The position numbers and the translations under genes were made by a program. From Candidatus Polarisedimenticolia bacterium (GTDB lineage: Bacteria > Acidobacteriota > Polarisedimenticolia > Gp22-AA2 > AA152): a stretch of DNA of 64,000 nucleotides. Shown piece after piece: positions 1 through 8,192 of the stretch. The stretch's first letter is position 1. Each line of letters begins with the position of its first letter. Location: NCBI GenBank assembly GCA_036004685.1, contig DASYRE010000050.1, positions 62,001 through 126,000 of the forward strand, written 5' to 3'. The notes under the pieces are model-generated. The model was given only the letters and a program-made list of their open reading frames with translations. It made no database searches and was not told the origin of the DNA.

Positions 1-1824
1 GGCCCCCACGACGAGCGCGAACAGAATGGCAATCCCGATATTCTGCGTGAGCCGCTGGCCGCGATCGAGCTGGAACGTCTTCATGCGCTCCGGCCGGGTC
101 CAGGGTCCGAGAATCCTGAAATAGACCGGCCGGTCCTGAAAGCTCGCCGCCTCGACCCGGATCTTGGTGCGCGTCTCGGGGAACTCCCCCTCCCAGGCGG
201 CGCGCGCGTCGGCATACGTGGGAGGCGTCCAGGTGGAGGCGGCCGGAGTGAAGCTCTGCACGTCCAACCCCGCCTGCCGGAAGAGCCGCGGCCAGTCGGG
301 TGCCTTGCCCTCCGATGCCTTGTCCGCCGCTTCTTCAACCTGCGGGGGCACGACCTCCAGGAGAAGCAGCCGGCCCCGAGGATCCAGCGCGACGGTCGCC
401 ATGCCCGAGATCGACTGAGGAGGCTCCGTCATGGTCACCCGCGTCAGACCGGGGTAACCGAGGATGGGCCGTGGACTCTGCCGGTACCAGAAGAAGAGCG
501 GCGCCGGCCGTTCCTTGGACAGCGCGTCCCAGCGCGTCACGGACGTGTCTTTTTCCTTCAGGTACTTCAGATAATCCTCGTCCACCACGAATCCTCTTAC
601 CGCGTCGGCCGCGGGAGCGGTGTGCCCCAACTCCTTCAGAATCTCTTCGGCCCGGTCCTGGAGAACCGCGGGAGACTTGTCCAGTCTCACCATGCCCAGG
701 AGGCTGTGCCGAGGGGACAACCAGAGGGCCAGGGCCGTCGAAAGCAGCGTGGCGATGAGGCACATCCAGGCGAGGCGCGGAGCGAGACCTCCTTCTTCCC
801 CCGCGGCGGCCACCACTTCCGGCGCCGGAGTCTCTCCGGCGGCCAGAGCGGCCGCCAGCGGATCGCCTCCCGGCAGGGAAGCCGCCACTGCCAAGGCGGA
901 AGCAGGGCGCTGGCGCGGATCCTTCTCCAGGCACCGCAGAATGGCCCGCTCGATCGCGGGATCGAGATCGGACACCAGCGTGCCGGGACTGACGAGCGAT
1001 TGCTCCTGGCGGTCGCGGATCAATTCCGTCAGGCTGCTGCCGCGCTTGAAAGGCGCCTTTCCCGTATACATTTGATAGAGGATGAGCCCCAGCGCGTAGA
1101 GATCGCTGCGGAGGGTGACCTCCTTCCCGGCTAGCTGCTCCGGAGCCATGTAGGCGGGCGTCCCCACCCGCACGTCCCCTTCCTTCATGTCCGCGGCCAG
1201 ACCCGCCAGGCCGAAATCGGTGATGCGAACCTTCCCCTGTCCATCGATCATGACGTTGGCGGGCTTCAGGTCGCGGTGGACCACGCCCTTGTCGTGGGCC
1301 GCGGCCAGACCGGCGCAGATCTGCCGGGCGATCTCCGTCGCCTTGTCGGGAGCGAAGCGCCCGATCCGTCGCAGCAGCGAGGAGAGGTCCTCTCCATCCA
1401 CGAATTCCATGGACAGAAAGCGCCGGCCGTCGACCTCGCCGATGTCGTAGACCCGGCACACGTTGGGGTGCGAGATGGTCCGGGCGATGCGCACCTCGGC
1501 CAGGAAACGCACCAGCCTCGCGGGGTCCTTCGCCAGAGCCTCCGGAAGGAACTTCAAAGCCACGGCCTGACTGAGCATCAGATCGTCGGCCCGATAGACT
1601 TCCCCCATGCCTCCCCGGCCGAGCAGCCCGATGATGCGATAACGGCCGGCCAGGATGGTGCCGGCCGTGAATCGTCCCTCGTCCAGCGAGCCGGAGCTCC
1701 CCGATCTGCCGGAAGGAACCAGATTGGTGGGAATCTCCGAAGTGGGAGTCAGCGCGTTGCCGCAGCGTGGGCAGAACCGACTATCGGCGGGCACCTGGCT
1801 GGAACATGCGAGGCAGGTCGGCAT
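1..1824 (-). CDS. Serine/threonine protein kinase with N-terminal zinc ribbon (3' end outside window)
   Basis: Open to the left window edge, so the C-terminus is missing (608 codons visible). The start is an ATG preceded by a purine-rich AGAAGGGCGG site. Residues 4-21 form a zinc ribbon (Cys4, Cys7, Cys18, Cys21). A Hanks-type kinase domain follows at about 60-320: glycine loop GRGGMGEVY, the lysine in VALKF, catalytic HRDLKPANV, DFGLAG and the GTPAYMAPEQ activation segment. A hydrophobic segment near residue 355 should be a membrane span, so the rest is probably extracytoplasmic. A second hydrophobic stretch begins near the window edge. The catalytic residues are intact, so an active membrane kinase is expected. 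Substrates cannot be read from the sequence. Confidence 0.93.
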   Translation of the reverse strand, partial: MPTCLACSSQVPADSRFCPRCGNALTPTSEIPTNLVPSGRSGSSGSLDEGRFTAGTILAGRYRIIGLLGRGGMGEVYRADDLMLSQAVALKFLPEALAKDPARLVRFLAEVRIARTISHPNVCRVYDIGEVDGRRFLSMEFVDGEDLSSLLRRIGRFAPDKATEIARQICAGLAAAHDKGVVHRDLKPANVMIDGQGKVRITDFGLAGLAADMKEGDVRVGTPAYMAPEQLAGKEVTLRSDLYALGLILYQMYTGKAPFKRGSSLTELIRDRQEQSLVSPGTLVSDLDPAIERAILRCLEKDPRQRPASALAVAASLPGGDPLAAALAAGETPAPEVVAAAGEEGGLAPRLAWMCLIATLLSTALALWLSPRHSLLGMVRLDKSPAVLQDRAEEILKELGHTAPAADAVRGFVVDEDYLKYLKEKDTSVTRWDALSKERPAPLFFWYRQSPRPILGYPGLTRVTMTEPPQSISGMATVALDPRGRLLLLEVVPPQVEEAADKASEGKAPDWPRLFRQAGLDVQSFTPAASTWTPPTYADARAAWEGEFPETRTKIRVEAASFQDRPVYFRILGPWTRPERMKTFQLDRGQRLTQNIGIAILFALVVGA

Positions 1825-2332
1825 CTCCGCCCTTCTCTTCGGATCGGCTCAACGCAGAACCGGCGCCAGACACGGACGCAAGATTCGCCGAGAGTCTAAT
1901 CCCCGGCGAGCCTCGACCGCAACGGGACGAGGAGCCCGACGATACGGTCAAGCACCTTGTCCTCGACTGCCTTCGTCATCACGCTCGCAAATTTGCCGTG
2001 TCGTAGGGCACACCGATGTACCGGGCGAGTCCGTTCAAGCGCCGGCGCACTTCCTCACATTTCCCGCACAGGGCGTCGCAACTACATCACAGCCGGAAGG
2101 TTGTTTTGGCACAAAGGATTGATAAGCCATGGGCCAGAGCCTGGAAACAAGCCACACCCAGGAGAGGTCTCGGCTAGAACTATGCGGGACCGCGACCCAA
2201 ACGGTCCGAGTTGCGTAAAGGACGGCTTGTCGGGAACGGTTGGGATCGTTGGGATTGTGTATGCCCGTTGTGGAAGAAAGGAAATTTGAGAGCGCATCTG
2301 GATTGGGACGTCATGCGTGCTAGGCGAGTCGA
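1825..2332. other. Gene-free interval, about 500 bp
   Basis: It lies upstream of the kinase and downstream of the small membrane-protein gene, both on the minus strand. Base composition is visibly less GC-rich than the flanks around 2090-2300, fitting a regulatory region. A short tandem GTTGGGAT repeat occurs near 2240-2256. Small open frames here have no good ribosome site or recognisable product. No convincing promoter was identified. Confidence 0.5.
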
Positions 2333-2611
2333 CTAGGCACGGTCCTTTCTTCTCGGCGCGTCCGATGTCCGGAGGCGCGGGCGAAACAGGGGGAAGACGG
2401 TGGCGGCGGTGAGGGACCAGAGGAAGAAGACGAAGCCGAGGAGGGCGCCGCGGTAGAGGAAGTAGCCGTGGGCGGCGGCGCGGCTGAAATCGGTGACCAT
2501 CGCGGGAGGGACGGTGCGGTTGAAGATGCGGAAGTACCAGTGCCCGGACAGCACACCGAGGATTTCGCTTCCGGCCAGAAGGATCAGGATTCCCCACCAC
2601 CGTCTTGACAT
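2333..2611 (-). CDS. Small membrane protein, unknown function (92 aa)
   Basis: I do not recognise a family. The start is well supported by GCAGGAGGCTCGC directly before the ATG. The protein has two hydrophobic segments, at about residues 5-22 (WWGILILLAGSEILGVL) and 50-72 (LYRGALLGFVFFLWSL), separated by a soluble loop, and ends in a very basic tail, which suggests a cytoplasmic C-terminus. It lies between the cyclase gene and the kinase gene on the same strand. The strong ribosome site and membrane topology argue that it is a real gene. Function is unassigned. Confidence 0.7.
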   Translation of the reverse strand: MSRRWWGILILLAGSEILGVLSGHWYFRIFNRTVPPAMVTDFSRAAAHGYFLYRGALLGFVFFLWSLTAATVFPLFRPRLRTSDAPRRKDRA

Positions 2612-2695
2612 GCGAGCCTCCTGCGTCGACTCCGTGACCAGCCTTCACGGGCCGATCTCTTACTCCGACTTGGCTGTCTAGTTCAACTGAGTTTC

Positions 2696-4711
2696 CTATT
2701 TCGACTCGATGACCATCACCCCGTCCCACCCTGGCGGGGGGGGCTCCGCCGCCAGGCGCTGGATGGCGCGGAGATAGAATTCGGAAGGGCCGTCCGCTCC
2801 TCCGCACAGCTCGCGCACGCTCTGGAATCCCTCGGCGGCTTCCTCGAAGCGCCGCGCCACGAAGGCCGCGAGCGCCCAATGGAACCTGTCGAGCGCGTCC
2901 GCGGGAATCCTCGCGGCCTCTCCGGCCTCCGCGAGCAGCTCGCAGACCTCCACCGCCTCGCTCCGGCCGACCACCTGGGCCCGCCCCAGCCGCCGGACCA
3001 GGAAGCCTCCGCCGGCCAGGTCCAGGGTCTCGCCGCTCACCAGGGCGCGCGTCCCCAGCGCCTTGTTCAGCCCCTCCAGCCGGGAAGCCAGGTTCACCGC
3101 GTCGCCGATGGCGGTGTAGTCGAAGCGCTGGGCCGAGCCGAGGTTTCCCACCAGCATCGGCCCGGTGTGGACGCCGATCCGCGTGATCAGCTTGCCGGCG
3201 GCCGGCGCCTCGTCCGGGCCGCCGTCGTCCTGACTCCTCGCCAGCGCCAGGGCGGCGCGGCAGGCCGCGGCCGCGTGGTCTTCGCGCCGCAGCGGCGCGT
3301 TCCAGATGGCGAAGACGGCGTCGCCGATGTACTTGATGAGCGTTCCCCCCTCCTCGAAGATGTGGCCCGTGACGCCGGAGAAGTAATCGTTGAGCAGCGC
3401 CGCGGTCTCCGGGGCGGTGAGCTTCTCGGCGATGGGGGTGAACCCTTTGATGTCGGTGAACAAGGCGGTGGCGACGATCTCCTCGCCTCCCAGGTTGAGC
3501 GTCCCGGGATTGGCCGCGATCTGCTGGATCATGTCGGGAGAAAGATAAAAGGAGAAGGCACGCCGGATGCGCTCGCGCTCGCGCGCCGTCGTCAGGTAGT
3601 ACCAGACGAGGCTCAGGACGTAGGCGGCCGGGAGCTGGACGAGCGTCGGGATAACGATCGGGATCCAAACGTGGCCGCGGGTGAAGGCGAGCAACCCGGC
3701 CACGGGCGGCAGGACCAGCAGGAGCAGGAACGCGGCGCCGCCGAGCAGGGGGCGCAGGGCCATGAAGGCCGCGATGGCGAGCAGGGGAAGGAGCAGCAGG
3801 AGGGCGGCCTCGGCCGCTCCCGGGAGGAGACCGATGCGCTTCCCTTCGAGGAGATTCGCCGCCAGGGTGGCGTGGATCTCCACGCCGAAGGTGCTCTCTC
3901 CGGAGGCGCCGCGGAAAGGAGTAAGGAACGCGTCCTTGGCCGCCGGTCCGGCCGCCGAGGAGCGGGCGATCCCGACGAACACGATCTTGCCTTTGAAGAA
4001 GCCGGCGGGAAGATGGCGCTCCGGCTCCAGCGCCTGGTAGAAGGAGACGGTGCGCACGCTGCGCGCCGGACCGTAGTAGTCGATGAGCCGGTCGGCCGCC
4101 TCGTGGAAGCGGCGGTCGGACGTCGCGACTTCGTAGGCCGCCAGCGCCAGGCTGGGACGGTCCTCATGCACCAGCCAGGCGCGGCGGATCACGCCGTCCC
4201 GATCGGTGGGCAGCCCGACGTCTCCGACGGCCGCGGCGGCGGAGGCGAAGGGAGAGTAGGGCTCGACGAGCTGGGCCCGGCGGAAGCGCGGATCCTCGGT
4301 GAGCTCCACGGTTTCGCCGAGGACGGCCTTTCCCGAGGCGCTCAAGGCCTGGCGGAAGGCTTCGTCTTCGGCGGCGTCGCGCGGCTTGTCGAACAGGATG
4401 TCGAAGGCGATGGTCCGCGCACCTTCCCGGGTAAGGGTCCGGATCAGCTCGGCGTGCAGGCGGCGCGGCCAGGGGAGAGCGGGATCGACGTCGAGGGCTT
4501 CGTAGGACTCGTCGTCGAGGACGACGACGCAGACGCCGTCCGGGGGCGCCTGCACGCCGCGCCACTGGAAGAGGAAGTCGAGCCCGTAGGTCTCGAGGCT
4601 CTCCGCGGGCGGCCAGTGCAGCAGCAGGATCCCGGCCAGGCCGGGGATCAGCGCGATCAGCAGCCCGGCCTGCAGCGCCCGCGAGCGATCCTGCCGGCTC
4701 CGGCGCGCCAT
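2696..4711 (-). CDS. Adenylate cyclase with CHASE2 sensor domain
   Basis: 671 aa. One N-terminal membrane span (about 14-31), then an extracytoplasmic CHASE2 sensor (about 35-285), three closely packed membrane spans (about 300-375), and a class III nucleotide cyclase domain from about 410. Metal-binding aspartates are Asp420 (FTDIKGF) and Asp464 (IGDAVFA). Lys460 just before the second one, and the later DYTAIGD motif, are the residues that specify ATP, so cAMP is the predicted product. A short TPR-like helical tail follows. The start lies one base after the stop of the upstream FecR-TPR-barrel gene, so the two are almost certainly co-translated. CHASE2 ligands are generally unknown. Confidence 0.93.
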   Translation of the reverse strand: MARRSRQDRSRALQAGLLIALIPGLAGILLLHWPPAESLETYGLDFLFQWRGVQAPPDGVCVVVLDDESYEALDVDPALPWPRRLHAELIRTLTREGARTIAFDILFDKPRDAAEDEAFRQALSASGKAVLGETVELTEDPRFRRAQLVEPYSPFASAAAAVGDVGLPTDRDGVIRRAWLVHEDRPSLALAAYEVATSDRRFHEAADRLIDYYGPARSVRTVSFYQALEPERHLPAGFFKGKIVFVGIARSSAAGPAAKDAFLTPFRGASGESTFGVEIHATLAANLLEGKRIGLLPGAAEAALLLLLPLLAIAAFMALRPLLGGAAFLLLLVLPPVAGLLAFTRGHVWIPIVIPTLVQLPAAYVLSLVWYYLTTARERERIRRAFSFYLSPDMIQQIAANPGTLNLGGEEIVATALFTDIKGFTPIAEKLTAPETAALLNDYFSGVTGHIFEEGGTLIKYIGDAVFAIWNAPLRREDHAAAACRAALALARSQDDGGPDEAPAAGKLITRIGVHTGPMLVGNLGSAQRFDYTAIGDAVNLASRLEGLNKALGTRALVSGETLDLAGGGFLVRRLGRAQVVGRSEAVEVCELLAEAGEAARIPADALDRFHWALAAFVARRFEEAAEGFQSVRELCGGADGPSEFYLRAIQRLAAEPPPPGWDGVMVIESK

Positions 4712-4712
4712 C

Positions 4713-7700
4713 TCAGTAGGTGAAGTTCACCCGCAGGGAGACGGTGCGGGCCGGGATCACCGTGTCCTGGATCGCCCGGTCGTAGAAGTCGAATTCCCGG
4801 TCGCTGACGTTCTGGGCCTCCAGGATCGCCGAGCCGAAGCGGCGCGGGAAGCGGTAGCCGACGTGCACGTTGCCGATCCAGAAGCGCGCGTTCACCGAGT
4901 TGCGGCTGTCGGAGGTGAGATCGTCGAACTGATCGACCTGCTGGCGGTAGAGGGTCGCGTCGCCGCCCGCGAAGAAGCCGTTGGGCAGGAAGAAGCGCGC
5001 CTGGGGCCGCAGCTTCGAAGTCCGGATGTAGTCCTGGAACAGACCGACGGGGCTGATGCGCGTGGAATCGAAATCCTCGGTGCGCAGCGCGTAGTCCACC
5101 CCGGCGGCGAAGCGCTTGCCCAGGGTCGCGTTCAGGTAGGCGCTGGAGAGAGTCTCCCGGCTGTCGCGATGGACGATGACGGTCGGGAGCTGGAAGGCGC
5201 AGCCGCTGAACGGATCCTCGGTGGTGCAGTAGGCCTCGGGGATGTCGAGCCGGCGGAAGAGCAGCGAAGCGCCGCCGAAGAGCCACTTGGCGAATTCCTG
5301 ATCGACGCCGGCCCCCCAGGAGCGGGAGCGGGTGCCGCCGGGCTCCTCGAAGAACTGGTTGAAGCCGGCGACCTGGGTCGGCTCCAGCGTCTGCAGGCGG
5401 CCGAGGTTCGGGCTGAGGCGGTAGAAGCCGGCGGCCCGCAGCGTCGTCTTCGAGCGCGCGTACCAGGAGACGCCCAGCTTCGGGCTGACGCGGGTCTCGG
5501 TGAACGGGACGTCGGCGGGCAGGATGTTCGAATCGCGCGGCGGGATCAGGCCGGCAGGCGACTCGACGCGCTCCACGGACGCTCCGGCGGTCACTTCGAA
5601 CGGCCCCATGCCGCGGAGCTTGGCGTAGGCGTAGCCGTTCCAGAACTTGTCGTCGCCGCTGTCGCTGCCGAAGGGCGACGAAAGCTCCACGTCGCCGTCG
5701 AACCCGCCCGCGCCGAAGATCCAGGCGATGCGCGAGGTCCGCCAGACGTCCTGGACCTCGAGCTGCGGCCCTTTCAAGGTACCCGTGTTGGTGATTCCGG
5801 AGCCGATAAAGCCGCCGCTCTGCTCCGTCTTGTTGTAGATCGCCGAGACGGCCAGGTCGTTGGCGGGCGTGAGGAGGTGGTGCCAGCCCAGCCCGATGTT
5901 GCTCTCTTCGGTTTCGAAGCGCTCGGGGAACTCCAGCGCCGGAATCTGGCGCAGCGGCAGATCGCCCGACTCGCGCCGGCCGCGCAGGAGATTCACCTGG
6001 AAGCTGTCGCGGTAGCCGGGGGAGTACTCGAAGAAGCCGCGGTAGACGGCGTTCTTGGCATCCGAGTTCACCCGGAAGCCTTCGTCGCGATCCTTGCGGT
6101 AGCTCAGCGCGGCGGCGTAGCGATCGCCATTGAGCGTGCCGGTGGCGTCGCCCGAGAACGAGCCGCTCTCGTCCAGCGTGATCGGATCGATGAAGGAGGG
6201 GTCGCTCGGGGACAGCTCCGAGAGATCGGTGTCGGTGCGGCGGGCTTCCACCCCGGCGAAGGCGCGCGGGCGGGGCCGGTCGAACAGCGCCGTGTACTCG
6301 TTGAACGAGACGCTCTCGTTGATCGCGTCGGGCCGCGCCGCGTTGGCGGAGACCGGCTGGTAGATGCGCGCCTGCAGGACTTCGCTCAGGAACGCGGGGG
6401 CGAAGAAGGGGACGTTGCGGTAGTTCCCCGACAGGAAATAGTGGGAGGAGAAGTTGGCCTGGTCCTGGTCGGCGCTGCGCCGCGCCGTGACCAGCCCGAG
6501 CTGCTCGAAGCCGAGGTCGTTGTAGATGCGCGCCAGGTCGGTTCCGCGCACGGCGCGGTCCTCGTCCAGGAGCAGGCGCGAGCGGTACACGCCGCGGCGA
6601 TCGTTGCGGTCGATCGATTCCTGCAGGTCCCCGAGCGCCTCCACGGGGCGGTTGTCGTTCTGCTTGCGGATGGCATCGTAGAGATAGGGCGTCGGATCGG
6701 AGGGATCCAGATCCTTGGCGGCGGCGAGCTCCTTGCCGGCTTCGGTGGTGCGCCGCTCCTCGTAATAGGCCTTCCCCAGGTACGAGCGCAGCAGGGAATC
6801 GGCCGGGTCGAGCAGCGCCGCCGTCTGCAGCTCCTCGCGGCCGGCCTGCACGTGTCCCCGCCTTATGCGGGTGATGCCGCGGCCCAGATGGGCCAGCGAG
6901 AAGTTGCCGTCGGCCGCCACCGCCTTGTCGAAGCTCTTCTCGGCCTCGTCAGTGTGGAAGTCGGCCAGCTCGACGAATCCCAGGACGGTGAGCGCGCGGG
7001 CGTCGCCGGGCGTGCGGCGCACCGCCTCCTCGGCGGCCTTCTTCGCTCCCTGGATGTCTCCTTCCGCCATGCGCAGCTCGGCGGCGCGGGCCAGCGCCAC
7101 GGAGCTTTTGGGATCGAGCTGGGCCGCTTTTTCGGCGAGCTCTCTGGCGCGCTCGATGCGGAACGAGGCTTGCGCGGCATACGAGCCCGCCAGCGCCGCG
7201 GCGGGAGACTTAGGGTCGGCTTTCATCGCCTCGTCCGCCAGGCGCGCCGCCTCTTCCTTGTGATCCATCGAAAGCTCGACGACCGAGGCGAGAGCCAGCG
7301 CCACCGGATCGGAGGGGTGCTCCTTGCGCGCCTTGCCGACGGCGGCGCGCGCTTCCTCGACCTGTCCTTCCGAGAGCATGTGGGCCGCTTTCGCCAGGGG
7401 CTTCCCGGCGTCGGCGTCGCTGCCGCCGAGCACCGGCGGATAGTAGAGCGCCCAAGCCACCGCGTCGCGCGGCTTCACCAGGATTCGCTTGACCGGCGCC
7501 TTGCCGCGCTCGACGTAGGCCTGCTCCCCTTTGCGGACCTCGAGGCTCCCTGCTTCATTCGATGCCAGGACCACTCCTTCCACCATGGTGATGGTGGTGG
7601 TGGAGTCCTCGGCGACCTCGATGGCGAATTCCGTCCCGCGGATGGCCGCCGTGACGGTCGGGGTCTCGATGCGCCCGTAGTCCTTCGGGGTGCGGCTGGA

Positions 7701-8117
7701 GAAGTAGTGCTTGCCGGAGAGGATCTGGAGCAAGGAGGGCTTTCCGGCGTCGGCCGGGACGATCTCGACCTCGCTCTTCTCGCCGATCCGGTGGAGGGTC
7801 TGATCGGAGTAGAGGATCGCGGCGCGGCTGGCGGCTCCGGTGCGCACCCGATCGCGATCGAAGAGGCTCTGTCCGACCGCGGAGGGGGACCAGGCCCCGC
7901 CCGCGCCTTGACGCGTCTCGACCTGGTTCTGCACGGCCTCGATCTTCGCCCGGCTCGGAGCCGAGTCGGCGGCTCCCCGCGCCGTCGTCGGGATCAGGAT
8001 CGATGCCGTCAGGAGAACGGCCGCGGACGCCCGGATGAGGCGTCGCACGGCAAATCCGGCGCGCGAAGATCCGGTTCGCGGTCGTTGCGCAACTCGGTCG
8101 CCCAGCGGCGCATTCAT
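4713..8117 (-). CDS. FecR-TPR-outer-membrane beta-barrel fusion protein
   Basis: 1134 aa. The basic N-terminus plus hydrophobic segment (about 25-48, ending ARGAADS) is a signal peptide. Residues about 55-200 are a FecR-type domain, with the typical IRGTEFAIEV stretch. About 245-490 are TPR repeats. From about 600 to the end the protein is rich in alternating aromatic/polar strands and terminates in RVNFTY; a C-terminal aromatic residue is usual for outer-membrane barrels. No TonB plug domain is evident, so it is not a normal TonB-dependent receptor. The start has GGGGGGAAACC before the ATG. FecR domains are known periplasmic signal relays. Coupling to the CHASE2 cyclase suggests envelope sensing, which is inference. 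Confidence 0.85.
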   Translation of the reverse strand: MNAPLGDRVAQRPRTGSSRAGFAVRRLIRASAAVLLTASILIPTTARGAADSAPSRAKIEAVQNQVETRQGAGGAWSPSAVGQSLFDRDRVRTGAASRAAILYSDQTLHRIGEKSEVEIVPADAGKPSLLQILSGKHYFSSRTPKDYGRIETPTVTAAIRGTEFAIEVAEDSTTTITMVEGVVLASNEAGSLEVRKGEQAYVERGKAPVKRILVKPRDAVAWALYYPPVLGGSDADAGKPLAKAAHMLSEGQVEEARAAVGKARKEHPSDPVALALASVVELSMDHKEEAARLADEAMKADPKSPAAALAGSYAAQASFRIERARELAEKAAQLDPKSSVALARAAELRMAEGDIQGAKKAAEEAVRRTPGDARALTVLGFVELADFHTDEAEKSFDKAVAADGNFSLAHLGRGITRIRRGHVQAGREELQTAALLDPADSLLRSYLGKAYYEERRTTEAGKELAAAKDLDPSDPTPYLYDAIRKQNDNRPVEALGDLQESIDRNDRRGVYRSRLLLDEDRAVRGTDLARIYNDLGFEQLGLVTARRSADQDQANFSSHYFLSGNYRNVPFFAPAFLSEVLQARIYQPVSANAARPDAINESVSFNEYTALFDRPRPRAFAGVEARRTDTDLSELSPSDPSFIDPITLDESGSFSGDATGTLNGDRYAAALSYRKDRDEGFRVNSDAKNAVYRGFFEYSPGYRDSFQVNLLRGRRESGDLPLRQIPALEFPERFETEESNIGLGWHHLLTPANDLAVSAIYNKTEQSGGFIGSGITNTGTLKGPQLEVQDVWRTSRIAWIFGAGGFDGDVELSSPFGSDSGDDKFWNGYAYAKLRGMGPFEVTAGASVERVESPAGLIPPRDSNILPADVPFTETRVSPKLGVSWYARSKTTLRAAGFYRLSPNLGRLQTLEPTQVAGFNQFFEEPGGTRSRSWGAGVDQEFAKWLFGGASLLFRRLDIPEAYCTTEDPFSGCAFQLPTVIVHRDSRETLSSAYLNATLGKRFAAGVDYALRTEDFDSTRISPVGLFQDYIRTSKLRPQARFFLPNGFFAGGDATLYRQQVDQFDDLTSDSRNSVNARFWIGNVHVGYRFPRRFGSAILEAQNVSDREFDFYDRAIQDTVIPARTVSLRVNFTY

Positions 8118-8138
8118 GGTTTCCCCCCTATATACGAT

Positions 8139-8173
8139 GGAGCCCCCCGCCGTTTCCCGGGGCGGAGGGCTCC
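8139..8173 (-). terminator. Strong GC hairpin between two genes, likely terminator or processing site
   Basis: Arms of 13 bases (8139-8151 and 8161-8173) pair with one G-T mismatch around a 9-base loop. It lies 20 bases beyond the stop of the Cys-rich protein gene and 20 bases before the FecR-barrel start. There is no clear U-run, so it may act as a weak terminator, an RNA stabiliser or a translation control element for the downstream gene. Confidence 0.5.
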
Positions 8174-8192
8174 ACGGTCTCGTCGCGCGAGC

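Noticed and set aside
1957-2289. 110-codon plus-strand frame in the gap upstream of the kinase
   Set aside because: No ribosome site, no domain, and atypical composition for a coding sequence here.
2082-3668. Long minus-strand frame overlapping the cyclase and the small membrane gene
   Set aside because: Arg/Pro/Gly-rich shadow of the cyclase frame with no start site or domain.
4713-8117. TonB-dependent receptor
   Set aside because: There is a C-terminal barrel but no plug domain or TonB box; FecR and TPR regions precede it instead.
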